Part shown: positions 1 through 8,888 of the stretch, in pieces
Layout: each line of letters starts with the position of its first letter
How positions within the stretch are numbered: position 1 is the stretch's first letter
Assembly (NCBI GenBank): GCA_015490875.1
Contig: WFWZ01000412.1
Location: 1 to 60,941, forward strand
Length of the DNA stretch: 60,941 nucleotides
Reading direction: 5' to 3'
Source of the DNA: Planctomycetaceae bacterium
Lineage (GTDB): Bacteria; Planctomycetota; Planctomycetia; Pirellulales; Pirellulaceae
The notes under the pieces: generated by a model
The model's database searches: none
Told to the model about the DNA's origin: nothing
What the model saw: the letters and a program-made list of their open reading frames with translations, nothing else
Made by a program: the position numbers and the translations under genes

Positions 1-1293
1 GTCCTGTACATGATTGGAGCCGGGACGTTCGCTCGCGTCTATCGAGCGGTCGACCGGGAGAGCGGCCGCGTCGTCGCCGTCAAGGTCTTGCGGCTTCGGT
101 ACATGGACGACCTTGAGACGCGGGAGCAGTTTCTCCGCGAAGCCCGCATGGTGATGCCGTTGCGTCACCCGAACATTGTTCCCATCTACGAGGTGGCGGA
201 GGAGCGCGGGCGGCCATTCATGGTGATGGAGTTCGTCGAGGGGCAGAACCTGCGGGATTTCGTCAAGGTTCGCGGAAAACTCGATCTGGAGCGATCGCTC
301 GACATCATGATCGACGTCGCCGAAGCCCTCGACTATGCGGCTGGACGAGGGGTGACCCATCGAGACCTGAAGCTGTCGAACGTGTTGCTCAGCAGCCTAG
401 GGCGAGCGAAGCTGGTCGATTTCGGTTTGGCAGCCGTGGCGGCCGACATGTCTGAGCAGGCCATTATCGATGCGCCCAACCCCCGAAGTATCGACTATGC
501 AGGCCTCGAACGAGCAACCGGTGTGCGCAAGGGAGATTCACGATCGGACATCTTTTTCTGCGGCTGTATGTTGTACCACATGCTAAGCGGAAAACCGCCT
601 TTGTTCGAAACGCGAGACCGGATTCAGCGATTGAGCGTCCAGCGGTATCGGGAGATTCCACCGCTGCGCGAAGTGGCTCCCGATGTCCCCAACTACATCG
701 TGGCAATCGTCGCCAAAGCGATGGACCTCCGTCCCGACAAGAGATATCAGACGCCGGGAGAATTACTGAAGGACCTCAAGAAAGCCCGAGAACGCGTCCG
801 GCGAGGCGAAACGGGAACGGAAGAAGCCGACTTGGCGGCCGAGAAGGAAGCCGATGCCCAGGCAGCCAATCGAGGACTCGAACAGGAAGGACAAGACCTG
901 CGGGTGATGATTGTCGAGTCGAAAACGGAACTGCAAGACCTCTTCCGCGATCGCCTCAAGCGTCGAGGTTACCGCGTGCTTATCACTGCCAACCCGCACA
1001 TGGCCCTCCAGCGTTTTCACGATCACCTCGAAGATGAGCCGCTAGCTCATTGCGTCGTCTTCAATTCCCAGCACTTGGGAATGGCGGCAGTCGAAGCCTT
1101 CAATCGTTTCGGAGAGGACGAAGAAACGCGAGAGGTTCCAGCCATCCTCTTAGTCGATCCGCAACATCGTTCGCTCATCCAGGCTGCGCAAACCTCGGAT
1201 CACCGGATCCTGTTAGGTCTGCCTGTCTCTGTCAAGAAGTTGCGGGCGGCTCTCTTCAAGTTGCTTCGAGCCTCGGGGGCCGCGGTAAGCTGA
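1..1293 (+). CDS. Ser/Thr protein kinase with C-terminal pseudo-receiver domain (5' truncated)
   Basis: The reading frame is open back to base 1 (codons for V-L-Y precede the ATG at 10), so the true start lies upstream of the window. Residues 1-262 from the ATG form a Hanks-type kinase: GAGTFARVY glycine loop, VAVKVL lysine, HRDLKLSN catalytic loop and DFG. The usual APE after the activation loop is not evident; AGLERATGV stands in its place. A charged linker (about 262-300) leads to a receiver-like fold starting RVMIVES. There the acidic pair reads ES, the phospho-acceptor strand reads CVVFNSQ with Asn where Asp is expected, and the conserved Lys is missing, so phosphotransfer is unlikely. 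It probably acts as a kinase with a non-phosphorylatable regulatory or docking domain. It ends 11 bp from the convergent TPR gene. Confidence 0.9.
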   Translation, partial: VLYMIGAGTFARVYRAVDRESGRVVAVKVLRLRYMDDLETREQFLREARMVMPLRHPNIVPIYEVAEERGRPFMVMEFVEGQNLRDFVKVRGKLDLERSLDIMIDVAEALDYAAGRGVTHRDLKLSNVLLSSLGRAKLVDFGLAAVAADMSEQAIIDAPNPRSIDYAGLERATGVRKGDSRSDIFFCGCMLYHMLSGKPPLFETRDRIQRLSVQRYREIPPLREVAPDVPNYIVAIVAKAMDLRPDKRYQTPGELLKDLKKARERVRRGETGTEEADLAAEKEADAQAANRGLEQEGQDLRVMIVESKTELQDLFRDRLKRRGYRVLITANPHMALQRFHDHLEDEPLAHCVVFNSQHLGMAAVEAFNRFGEDEETREVPAILLVDPQHRSLIQAAQTSDHRILLGLPVSVKKLRAALFKLLRASGAAVS

Positions 1294-1304
1294 ACTGCGG
1301 CGAG

Positions 1305-2216
1305 TCAGTCCCCGATATGCCGCTTCAACCGGGACGGGATTTCGTTCGGACTTTCCGGAGGAAGCAACTGCACACTCGAGGGGGAAGGCGCAGGCAAGTT
1401 GTTGCGAGAAGTCTCCGAAGTGTTCGGCTCGGAGTCCCCTCGTTGCTCAGGCTTCGTACCGCGTTTGCCAGGCGTGGTGGGACGGCCAGGAACCGACTCG
1501 AGTTCGCGAGTCCCAGCCTCCTCCTTGGCCTGTAGGCGTCGTAGCTCGCTGGGAAGGAAGAGCACGAGCTGATCTTCGGCCCACTCGCGCCACTGGGGAC
1601 GCGTTTCGATCAGCAGCAATTGGCGGAGCTGCTCTTCAAGTGACGCGTCGATGTCACCTCGAATCCGACGAGCCCGGACGAGGTTGGCAAGGTAGACTGG
1701 ATCATTGGGGCTGAGTTCGTGCGCGGCGGCAAACTGGGCGATCGCCTCTTCAATCCTTCCGGCCGTCTCGTAGACGAGCCCCAAGTTATTCACCGGTTCC
1801 GGCCGATCGGGCATCGCCCCGGCCGCTCGCTCGAAATCCCAGGCGGCCGCGTAGAGATCCCCTTGCTCAAAGTGCACCAGCCCGAGATTGTTGTGAGCTG
1901 GCCCGTAATCGGGAGCTGCGAGGACGGCTCGCTCGAACAAAGATGCCGCCTTCTCCAGATTCCCATGTTCGAAGGCGCGACGCCCTTTCCGTTCCAGATG
2001 CCTGGCCACCTCGTGGTTGCTCTCTCCCGTCGCCACGATCAGGTCGCCGGGGTGTTCCCAAAGTTGGCAACCCGACAAGGGGATCCCTGCCAAGCCGCCC
2101 CAAACAAGAAACAGACCGCGGAAGAGCCTGCTTCCCAATTCGGCCCGCCGTCGTATTTTCGCCTGGCGTTCCCGAGCCATGGGCGCTCCGTCATCCATGT
2201 TACTCGCTGCGCGCAC
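1305..2216 (-). CDS. TPR-repeat lipoprotein, last gene of the type II secretion operon
   Basis: A 303-residue protein with a basic N-terminus, a hydrophobic stretch ending in a lipobox (PLSGC) and about three TPR units around residues 70-170 (AHNNLGLVHFEQGDLYAAA, PVNNLGLVYETAGRIEEAI). The C-terminal 70 residues are Pro/Ser/Glu-rich and look disordered. The chosen start is GTG at 2216 with a GAGGG upstream; ATG codons at 2198 and 2180 are alternatives. It follows gspM by 52 bp on the same strand. TPR lipoproteins commonly serve as assembly or pilotin-like factors in secretion and pilus systems, so a role in secretin or pseudopilus assembly is inferred from position, not shown. Confidence 0.82.
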   Translation of the reverse strand: MRAASNMDDGAPMARERQAKIRRRAELGSRLFRGLFLVWGGLAGIPLSGCQLWEHPGDLIVATGESNHEVARHLERKGRRAFEHGNLEKAASLFERAVLAAPDYGPAHNNLGLVHFEQGDLYAAAWDFERAAGAMPDRPEPVNNLGLVYETAGRIEEAIAQFAAAHELSPNDPVYLANLVRARRIRGDIDASLEEQLRQLLLIETRPQWREWAEDQLVLFLPSELRRLQAKEEAGTRELESVPGRPTTPGKRGTKPEQRGDSEPNTSETSRNNLPAPSPSSVQLLPPESPNEIPSRLKRHIGD

Positions 2217-2268
2217 ATTTCCCTCAAGCCGAACCGAGCGCCGTCGCGAATCGGGCGCCGCCGGGAGG

Positions 2269-2826
2269 TCAGCGAGTTTTCGGAGAAAAGGCGAGTTGTG
2301 TCAAGGTGACTTCGACCGACCACCGCTCCGCCCCGACTCCGCTAGCCGACCGAGGCACCCACAGCCGCAGATCGGTCACCGTCAATCCTTTCGAAGCGTC
2401 GTGTAACGCGTAAGCGAAATCGACCAACTGGGGAAGCGTGACATTCTGGAGCTCGATCCGGGTGGGATAGACCTGGTAGGGAGAGTTGCCAAGTCGATAG
2501 GGCTGGTTGGGAGGTTGAATTCGCAGGACGCGGTCTTCCGACAAACCTGACTCTCGGAGCGCCTCTTCGATGCGCCGAGCGATGCTCCGCTGCGAATCGG
2601 CACCGACTGCTGCGAACGTGGGGACCTCTCGCAATCGTCGGATCTCAGCCGCCACTTGCGTCACCCGAGCCGCTCGCTCCTCGGCTCGCAGAACTTGCTG
2701 GCGGCTGGCCACATAAGCGAAAAACGTCTGGACGGCCGCCACCACCGTCAGGAGGACAATCCCCCCTGCCACCCAACGTCCGGTCTTTGCGGATTCCAGT
2801 TTCGTCCACCCACGGAAAACGCTCAT
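2269..2826 (-). CDS. GspM/PilO-like type II secretion inner-membrane protein
   Basis: 185 residues starting at ATG 2826, which overlaps the upstream stop as ATGA and has a GGAG Shine-Dalgarno. A longer in-frame start upstream would add an unlikely Arg-rich tail inside the neighbouring gene. It has a single N-terminal membrane span (GGIVLLTVVAAVQTFFAYVA) followed by a short coiled coil (QQVLRAEERAARVTQVAAEI) and a C-terminal ferredoxin-like segment of alternating strands. This is the layout of GspM and PilO, which pair with GspL/PilN on the inner membrane. Sequence identity to proteobacterial GspM is low, so the call rests on topology plus position after the GspL-like gene. Confidence 0.68.
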   Translation of the reverse strand: MSVFRGWTKLESAKTGRWVAGGIVLLTVVAAVQTFFAYVASRQQVLRAEERAARVTQVAAEIRRLREVPTFAAVGADSQRSIARRIEEALRESGLSEDRVLRIQPPNQPYRLGNSPYQVYPTRIELQNVTLPQLVDFAYALHDASKGLTVTDLRLWVPRSASGVGAERWSVEVTLTQLAFSPKTR

Positions 2827-4256
2827 CGTTGGCTCCTCGGAGAATCTCCAGATCGGGACGCGTCGACCCGCCGGTCGCTGCGATCGGCCGACGCCGAGTC
2901 TGGATTCGATGGATTCGCGTCCTGCACTGGCTTTCGAGAAGGCTGCCATCTTGCGAACAGACGCACGGAGACCGAGCCATCCCCGTTCTGCTCGGTGGTC
3001 GGAGGCGGCACCTCGAAGTGGTGAGCCCGCAAGGAGTCTACAAGGACACTGGCGTCGGCATGGCGATTCAAGTCGGCATGCAAGTCCAGCTCGCCGTTCT
3101 CAATACGCAGCTCCCGCACGTGGACGCGAACGCGCCTGGGCATTGCTGCAAGAAAGTCACGCAGGACGGCGATCGCTGGAACGGGGAGCCGCACGTCAGC
3201 GGGAACTCTCCGAGCTGCCAGGAGGCGGGCTCGTTCGCTTTGAAGTCGAGCGAGCACCGCCGGTGGAACTCGCGTCCCCGGCATCAGCTCTCGAAAGAGT
3301 TCGACTTCCCGCTGCTCCAGCGCCGCCACACGATGGCGGTTCTCCCAAGTGCGGTATCCCAGCACCCCGAACCAACTCGTCACCAGCAACAGCGCTGCCA
3401 GCACCAGTGCCACCATCGCGCGTCGCACTGCCCGATGCGCCGTGCCGGTCGCCAACGACTCGCGTCGCCACTCCAGCCACGGAACTTCCTTTCCGCAGGC
3501 GACTTCGCGCGCCCAAGTCCGCGCGTGCTCCTCGAGCCCTTCCGTTTGCACAAACTGCCACTGGAATCCCTCCAGCGACTCCAGCGATGACATCAACGTG
3601 TCATCGGCATTCACGACGGTCCACCGCCGCGCTTCAGGTTCTGTCTCGCTCCACACGCGGAGTTCCTCAATGACGGCTCGAGCATCGCGGCTGACCCAGC
3701 GCCAACCGACGGGCCGTCCGTCCTCGAGCAACACCAAATGAACACCCTCAGCTTCGCACCAAACAACGCCCTGCGCCTCCTGCCACCAGGATTCCGAAGC
3801 GCACCGTTGCATGCCCATCAGGGCGACCGATCCAATCGAGGGCACCGGCAGCGATTGTGCCTCGAGTCGCTTCACAAGCGGCTCCCACCGCCTGGCATCG
3901 ACCGCCACTCCCAACGTCCGTTCCGGATGCACAACGAAGTCGGCTACCATTTCCTCGGCCGACCAGGGCAAGTCATCCTCGAGTTCATACACCAAAGAGG
4001 CTCGATGACGTGCTTCCTGTTCCTCCACGGCAAGCGTCACGGCGAGGGTCGCTCGAGTGTCCAACGCCAGGATCACTTCGGCACGCTCGAGTTCCCGGCG
4101 TGCGGCGTAGTCTGCAACCTCGGCTGCCAGCGCTTCAGCCCACTCCTCTCCCTCCGCCGCCTCACGCAATTCCACCGTCTCCCAATCCGCACGATCGGTG
4201 ACACTGATGCGCCACCGACCGTTTTGCTGAACCAGAACGCACGCGGTAGTCTTCAC
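2823..4256 (-). CDS. GspL/PilM-PilN-like type II secretion assembly protein
   Basis: 477 residues; GTG start at 4256 overlaps the upstream stop as GTGA. The N-terminal half looks like an actin-like cytoplasmic GspL/PilM domain (VILALDTRATLAVTLA, ELEDDLPWSAEEMVADFVV, a segment typical of PilM-type proteins). A single membrane span lies near residues 278-298 (MVALVLAALLLVTSWFGVLG). It is followed by a coiled coil and a periplasmic PilN-like domain (RVRVHVRELRIENGELDLHA). In type II systems GspL links the ATPase GspE to the membrane platform. The short C-terminal Ser/Arg/Asp-rich tail is probably flexible. Confidence 0.75.
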   Translation of the reverse strand: MKTTACVLVQQNGRWRISVTDRADWETVELREAAEGEEWAEALAAEVADYAARRELERAEVILALDTRATLAVTLAVEEQEARHRASLVYELEDDLPWSAEEMVADFVVHPERTLGVAVDARRWEPLVKRLEAQSLPVPSIGSVALMGMQRCASESWWQEAQGVVWCEAEGVHLVLLEDGRPVGWRWVSRDARAVIEELRVWSETEPEARRWTVVNADDTLMSSLESLEGFQWQFVQTEGLEEHARTWAREVACGKEVPWLEWRRESLATGTAHRAVRRAMVALVLAALLLVTSWFGVLGYRTWENRHRVAALEQREVELFRELMPGTRVPPAVLARLQSERARLLAARRVPADVRLPVPAIAVLRDFLAAMPRRVRVHVRELRIENGELDLHADLNRHADASVLVDSLRAHHFEVPPPTTEQNGDGSVSVRLFARWQPSRKPVQDANPSNPDSASADRSDRRVDASRSGDSPRSQR

Positions 4257-4795
4257 TGATCTGCCCCCGACTCTCGAGCCAACCGAAGCTCGACTCGTCG
4301 CGTTCCCAGAGCGACGACGACCTGACTACGTTCCACCTTCACCAAAGTGGCACGCGGCGTTTCCGGCAACGGCTCACCTTCTCGAACGACCCGGATCTGC
4401 CCTCTGGGATCGATCAGGATGGCTGTCGAATGTTGGGCCTCGAGAACCGTTCCGACCAGCCGCCAGCGCAGGCGAGGCGCACGAGTCGCCATCTTGCTCT
4501 TGGAAGCACTTCCCGTCCGTTTCGGCTGCGATGTCTTGGCAACTGGAGGTGGATCCACGAGAGGTTGACGCAGACGACGCATGGCCAGGCGCCGCACTTC
4601 GGCATCCGACGGTACGGGCACGAGCGCGGTCGGGCGCACGGCCACGCGAGGCCCTGAGGCCGGCGGAAAGTCTTGTGGCGATTCTGGCCACGCCAGCCAG
4701 CCCCACAGCACCGCGGTGACGACGACGCAAAGAGACGCAGCGCTATAGCACAGCCGCCGCTGCGCCCTCAGAGAAAGAGTGTGATTCAATAGCAA
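4253..4795 (-). CDS. GspC-like inner-membrane/periplasmic linker protein
   Basis: The longest frame begins at 5002, deep inside the preceding gene. I chose TTG 4795, which has GAGG ten bases upstream, giving 180 residues; TTG 4789 is the alternative. It has one N-terminal membrane span (LCVVVTAVLWGWLAW), a Pro-rich linker and a small C-terminal beta domain (LRWRLVGTVLEAQHSTAILI, then IRVVREGEPLPE) resembling the homology region of GspC or PilP, which contacts the secretin N0 domain. There is no PDZ domain, so it is a short GspC. It overlaps the gspK-like stop by 10 bp and gspL by GTGA. The assignment is by topology and operon position. Confidence 0.62.
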   Translation of the reverse strand: MLLNHTLSLRAQRRLCYSAASLCVVVTAVLWGWLAWPESPQDFPPASGPRVAVRPTALVPVPSDAEVRRLAMRRLRQPLVDPPPVAKTSQPKRTGSASKSKMATRAPRLRWRLVGTVLEAQHSTAILIDPRGQIRVVREGEPLPETPRATLVKVERSQVVVALGTRRVELRLARESGADQ

Positions 4796-5715
4796 TGCGA
4801 AAGTACCTCGTTGCTTCCGTCCGAGCCGTATCGAATAACAGCGGACGTCAAGGAGCGTTTGCCGGCACCTTGCACCTCCACCCATACACGATAACACGAC
4901 GATTGGTCCGACAGTAGAGACTTGAGGTAGACCTGATCGCGCCGCTCGATGCCCACCTGTTCGACGACACGCCGGATAGAAAGCCGGGGGTACTCGCGAC
5001 AACGCTCGACGATCTTCTTCGCCTGCGAACCGGAAACGACCAATTCACACGTCGCTTGAAATACGGCGTCCGGAGCGCGACGGACATTCAGACCTCCTCG
5101 AGCATACAGTGTCAACGGCCCGGTCATCCGCACCAGGTGCGACCGCGATCCGGCACTCGCCAGCAATTCAAGCCGAAAAACCTGCCCCCAGCCTGAAAAC
5201 GCGTCGGGAAACTCAGGCACCTCTTCTTCCAAATCGGGCTTTCCCAACGACCGTCCCGAGGGCTGCAATCGCAGGAACCTCATGTCTTGGCCGCTCACAA
5301 GACGACGTAATGATGTCTCCAGCCGATTGCGACCTACATAGTGAAAAGCCGTGTTCAAGTCGAACGCGGCTGAGGCGTCCGATGCAGTCACCCGATATGC
5401 GTCTCCGTTCAGCGAGAACCGGTAGTTTCGGCGGGACGGCGCTGGCCCCGCACCGTCTTCCGACCGGTGCCGCTCTTCCAAGCGGTCGAACAATTCCGGC
5501 GCCAACTCCAGGACGGCCTTCTGGCAACTGCGAGCGCCCCAGCGCAATTGCAGGTCCACCTTCAACCTGGCGGTCTCCGACGCGGCGCGAAGGCTGGCGC
5601 GAGCCACACCGATCAAGGCGACGGAGACCAGCACGAGGCAGACGATGACCGCTACCAACGCGAACCCGCCGGCACGGCCGCCGATTGTCTCACCGGGCTT
5701 CCGCGATCGGTTCAT
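4786..5715 (-). CDS. gspK: GspK-like minor pseudopilin
   Basis: 309 residues with a type IV pilin-like N-terminus in which the hydrophobic helix starts GFALVAVIVCLVLVSVALIG. This is the GspK pattern, larger than the other pseudopilins. The long C-terminal domain includes a helical, helix-hairpin-helix-like segment (LSIRRVVEQVGIERRDQVY), as in known GspK proteins, which cap the pseudopilus tip with GspI and GspJ. The start ATG 5715 overlaps the gspJ stop as ATGA. Proteolytic processing by a prepilin peptidase is expected, but no peptidase gene is in this window. Confidence 0.78.
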   Translation of the reverse strand: MNRSRKPGETIGGRAGGFALVAVIVCLVLVSVALIGVARASLRAASETARLKVDLQLRWGARSCQKAVLELAPELFDRLEERHRSEDGAGPAPSRRNYRFSLNGDAYRVTASDASAAFDLNTAFHYVGRNRLETSLRRLVSGQDMRFLRLQPSGRSLGKPDLEEEVPEFPDAFSGWGQVFRLELLASAGSRSHLVRMTGPLTLYARGGLNVRRAPDAVFQATCELVVSGSQAKKIVERCREYPRLSIRRVVEQVGIERRDQVYLKSLLSDQSSCYRVWVEVQGAGKRSLTSAVIRYGSDGSNEVLSHCY

Positions 5716-6263
5716 CGGACGACCTCCACGCGACAGACGAGGCGCCCTCGGTCATCGTACAGTTCCATCCGAGCGCTTGAGGGCATCGATGGTGACAGAT
5801 CAGTGGCATCTTGTTCGTCGCCGGGAAGTCGAGGCGATTGGAACTGGTGAGCGGTGACGGTCGAAACACCGGCCCAGAGAACGGCTTGGCGCATCGGACC
5901 GCCTCGTCCTCCTGCCGTCTCGCGCACGCGCCGAACGAGGCAACGCCTACCAGCGATCGTCGCGATCGCATAGACGACTTCGCCCGGACGATGAACCGGG
6001 CGGCGGGTTGCCGGATCTTCGGCCAGAAGACCATCCAGCTTGACCCAACCCTTTCCTGTCACGATGTGCGTCGTGTTGTCGAGATCGCGCCGCAGTTGAT
6101 CTTGCAAGATCGTCACCGCCGGCGCTCGTTCCTGCAGCGTCATGATCCAATCGCGCTGGCGCACCACTGAGCGCAAGACGCCAGTCAAGAGCGCCATCAG
6201 AAGTGCGGTGACGACCGTCACGGCAAGTAACTCGATCAGTGTCCATCCCGAGCGGCCGGTCAT
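5712..6263 (-). CDS. gspJ: GspJ-like minor pseudopilin
   Basis: 183 residues with a class III prepilin signature: GWTLIELLAVTVVTALLMAL, where the residue before the helix is Gly and position +5 is Glu. The C-terminal half is a beta-rich domain ending in ARMELYDDRGRLVCRVEVV. Its size and place between the I- and K-like genes point to GspJ, a tip-complex minor pseudopilin. ATGA overlap with the gspI-like gene upstream and with gspK downstream indicates translational coupling. Confidence 0.75.
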   Translation of the reverse strand: MTGRSGWTLIELLAVTVVTALLMALLTGVLRSVVRQRDWIMTLQERAPAVTILQDQLRRDLDNTTHIVTGKGWVKLDGLLAEDPATRRPVHRPGEVVYAIATIAGRRCLVRRVRETAGGRGGPMRQAVLWAGVSTVTAHQFQSPRLPGDEQDATDLSPSMPSSARMELYDDRGRLVCRVEVVR

Positions 6264-6736
6264 GGGGACGTTCTCCGCAAACTCAGACGCCGAGCTCCTC
6301 GCTGTTGGTTCGATCGAGGTGCCGCTCGTGGTGTCACCGGAAGTGGACGCAGCAGTTCAACGGTCACGACCGAACGTCCCCGGTGATCGGTGTCGAACAT
6401 TTCGAAACGAACCGACTCGACAAAGAGGCCCTCTCCAAGGGCATACCGTTGAATCGGGCGGGTCTTCCAAAACCAGCGCTGATTCCCCGAGACGAGCCAT
6501 CCGCTGGCTTGGCGAGGAATCTCCGATCCGTGCCAACTGGCAAGCAGACTTTCGGCTTCCAAGAGGGCAGCGCGATCGCGCACGGCACGTATCATCTGAC
6601 GGCGGTGAACGCGGAATGCCGTGATCATCGCCACCAGCAACGTCGCCGCTAACACGAGACCGGCAACGACCTCGACCAACGTCCATCCGGGACGAGCTCG
6701 CTGCCAACGTTGAACGTGGGTAAGACCAGCACCCAT
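6260..6736 (-). CDS. gspI: GspI-like minor pseudopilin
   Basis: 158 residues from ATG 6736, which is preceded by a consensus AGGAGG; the longer frame to 7099 lies inside gspH and is rejected. The N-terminus carries the prepilin motif (PGWTLVEVVAGLVLAATLLV) with Gly before the cleavage site and Glu at +5. A short soluble domain follows, rich in Arg and Trp. Assigned to GspI by order in the operon and size. It starts 14 bp after the gspH stop, and its own stop overlaps gspJ. Confidence 0.7.
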   Translation of the reverse strand: MGAGLTHVQRWQRARPGWTLVEVVAGLVLAATLLVAMITAFRVHRRQMIRAVRDRAALLEAESLLASWHGSEIPRQASGWLVSGNQRWFWKTRPIQRYALGEGLFVESVRFEMFDTDHRGRSVVTVELLRPLPVTPRAAPRSNQQRGARRLSLRRTSP

Positions 6737-6750
6737 GCGGCGATCCTCCT

Positions 6751-7239
6751 CTACCGGACGGCCAAGAGAGCCTGGACATCGCGCACGTCTTCCAATTCCA
6801 GCACTTGCCCCGAACCGCCCAGCACGACGATCCAGCGGGAAACATGGCCACCTGAGGTCAATCGCACGGCATAGGTATCGGACTGGCCCGTCGTGGCGAT
6901 GACAACTTTCAAAGTCCCTCGCCGCGTCGCCTGCTTTCCTGTCCACAGCCGGTCCGCAACGATGCCATGGCCAAGGTGACGGGGTTTGCGGCCGGGAAGA
7001 CGGACCGTTCCCGATGAGGCGATGCTCAGGAGGAGCGGCCGGTCGGCAGCGCGAGCCGCCTGACGTGTCTGGGCATCCCAGGCGGCCAGGAGTCGGCACG
7101 CAGCCATCAATCGGGCGCGGGCGACGTGAGTGCGAACGGATAACATCACACCGCCGGCAAGGACAGCGACGATCGTCAACACGACAACCAGCTCGACCAG
7201 CGAAAAGGCGGAACTGCGAAAGGGGCGGCTAGCGCGCAC
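6751..7239 (-). CDS. gspH: GspH-like minor pseudopilin
   Basis: 162 residues. I set the start at GTG 7239, preceded by GAGGAG, because it puts the prepilin signature (SSAFSLVELVVVLTIVAVLA) at the N-terminus; the upstream extension in this frame is only the antisense-like shadow of gspG. The residue before the helix is Ala rather than Gly, which some prepilin peptidases accept. The soluble domain is a GspH/FimT-like beta sandwich (TYAVRLTSGGHVSRWIVVLG). It overlaps the gspG stop by 11 bp. Confidence 0.75.
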   Translation of the reverse strand: MRASRPFRSSAFSLVELVVVLTIVAVLAGGVMLSVRTHVARARLMAACRLLAAWDAQTRQAARAADRPLLLSIASSGTVRLPGRKPRHLGHGIVADRLWTGKQATRRGTLKVVIATTGQSDTYAVRLTSGGHVSRWIVVLGGSGQVLELEDVRDVQALLAVR

Positions 7240-7690
7240 CGGAGGACTCCTCGACGTCGTCGCTGGTGATGTCCTGGTCGGCGCCGGTTCCTCCTTCCCG
7301 ACCGTCGGCTCCAAGGCAGATGACCTCGAAGGCCGATTTCCGACCCGGGTTGTTGTACACGTACGGGCGCTTCCAAGGATCGATGGGGACCTTGTTGAGC
7401 AGTCCGTCCGGAAACTCGTCGCTCGGCTGTGCCAAGATCTCAAGTCCTTCTTCATTGGTCGGGTAGCGACCATGCACGCTGTAAAACGTCTCCAACGCTT
7501 GCACGATCCGCGAGATTTCGCCTCGAGCCGCATTCTGTTTGCTAACGATCAGGAAGCTCCGTGTCTTGAACACGACGATGCTGGCGAGCAAACCGATGAT
7601 CACCATCACGACGATCAATTCGACCAGCGAAAAGGCTCGTCGGCGCAATCGGCGTGCATCGACAGAGCTTCGTTGAACTTCAAAGGACAT
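7229..7690 (-). CDS. gspG: GspG major pseudopilin
   Basis: 153 residues from ATG 7690 (GGAGG upstream). The prepilin segment is RRAFSLVELIVVMVIIGLLA. The GspG-specific pattern is clear: TFYSVHGRYPTNEEGL, then VPIDPWKRPYVYNNPG, then FEVICLGADGREGG, with acidic residues near the end that correspond to the calcium site of the major pseudopilin. Its length is typical. The residue before the helix is Ala rather than the usual Gly. It overlaps the gspF stop by 11 bp, so it should be translated in tandem with gspF. It polymerises into the pseudopilus that drives substrate through the secretin. Confidence 0.93.
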   Translation of the reverse strand: MSFEVQRSSVDARRLRRRAFSLVELIVVMVIIGLLASIVVFKTRSFLIVSKQNAARGEISRIVQALETFYSVHGRYPTNEEGLEILAQPSDEFPDGLLNKVPIDPWKRPYVYNNPGRKSAFEVICLGADGREGGTGADQDITSDDVEESSGAR

Positions 7691-8885
7691 TGCCTGCCTC
7701 CAGAATCGGAAGGATGGTGGCAACCAGCACGAAACCGACCAACAAAGCCAAAAAAACGATGAGAACGGGTTCGAGCAGGGCGGCGAACCGCGCTGAGAGC
7801 GTGGCGACCTGACGTTGGTAGTCATCCGCGAGTTGCTCGAGCATCTCTTCCAAGTTACCGCTCTCCTGGCCCACCGAAAAGATGCGAACCGCCATCGGAG
7901 GGAAGACGTCGGAATGAGCCAACGCGGCAGAGACGTCCTTTCCCTCGAGGACGCTTTGACGGCAGGCGGCGATGGCGTCGCGCAGTACCAGGTTGCGGGT
8001 CGCCCCTCCGGCCAACTCGAAAGCTTGAGTCAGTACCATGCCGCTGCGCAGGAGTGCCGCCAGGACCATGGCGATGCGAGAGAGGCTCTGTTTGAGAATC
8101 AATGGTCCGAGGCCCGGAATACGCAATAGCAGGCGATGCCACCGGCGCCGAATCGTCGGCACACGCAGCGCCAAGCCCGCAAGCGCCAAGGCGACGGCGA
8201 CACCAGCGGCGGCAAAGAGTCCGTATTGGATCAGCCAGTCGCTGCACCCTTTCACGATTCTCGTCGGCCAAGGAAGCCTCGGGAGTGTCTCTTGCAAGTT
8301 CTCCAATAGCGGCGGCATGACGTAGGTCATGAGAAACAGCGTCGCTGCCGTCCCAAAGACGACCAGAAAGGCCGGGTACGCGAGTGCATTGAGCACCTGG
8401 TCCTTGAGTTGAAGTTGCCGCTGTTTGAACTCGGCAAGCTTCCTCAAAACATCATCGAGCTCCCCTGTGTGCTCTCCCACTTCAACCAGGTTGATTGAGA
8501 TCCGATCGAAAACGTCGGGGCGTTCGGCGAGCGATTCGGCCAGACTCGAGCCAGCAGCCACCTTTTCTCGAACCTGCAACAGTGCCGCCCGATAGCCGCC
8601 TCGGTGCTGAGCGACGATCGTATCGAGCGCTTCGAGCAGAGGGATGCCCGCTCTCAGCAACATGGCCAGCTCTTGGACCGTCACCGCCCAGGCGGCGGCG
8701 TGTCGACTGGCGCGACTTTGCCACAGCCGCACTCCTACTCCCGCCGCCCGAAGCGGCTCGAGCTTCCGGACTCGCAGCCCTTGAGCCCGCAGCTCGTCGC
8801 GGGCTTCGCGAGGCGTATCGGCAGCCACGGTACCGCGTACGATCGCCTTTTGTCCGTTGACTGCCTGGTAACGAAATACGGCCAT
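7680..8885 (-). CDS. gspF: GspF type II secretion inner-membrane platform protein
   Basis: 401 residues with the GspF/PilC architecture: a short N-terminal domain (MAVFRYQAVNGQKAIVRGTV) and two repeats of the T2SF domain, each with MLLRAGIPLLEAL- or LLRSGMVLTQAFEL-type helices. Membrane spans lie near residues 170-190, 222-242 and 376-396 (VLIVFLALLVGFVLVATILP). It is the polytopic platform around which pseudopilins assemble and which couples to GspE. The start is 3 bp after the gspE stop. Length and motifs match the family. Confidence 0.95.
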   Translation of the reverse strand: MAVFRYQAVNGQKAIVRGTVAADTPREARDELRAQGLRVRKLEPLRAAGVGVRLWQSRASRHAAAWAVTVQELAMLLRAGIPLLEALDTIVAQHRGGYRAALLQVREKVAAGSSLAESLAERPDVFDRISINLVEVGEHTGELDDVLRKLAEFKQRQLQLKDQVLNALAYPAFLVVFGTAATLFLMTYVMPPLLENLQETLPRLPWPTRIVKGCSDWLIQYGLFAAAGVAVALALAGLALRVPTIRRRWHRLLLRIPGLGPLILKQSLSRIAMVLAALLRSGMVLTQAFELAGGATRNLVLRDAIAACRQSVLEGKDVSAALAHSDVFPPMAVRIFSVGQESGNLEEMLEQLADDYQRQVATLSARFAALLEPVLIVFLALLVGFVLVATILPILEAGNVL

Positions 8886-8888
8886 CGG

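Noticed and set aside
2017..2406. Several long plus-strand ORFs over the gsp operon
   Set aside because: Antisense shadows of GC-rich codons; no motif, and the minus-strand genes there carry clear family signatures.
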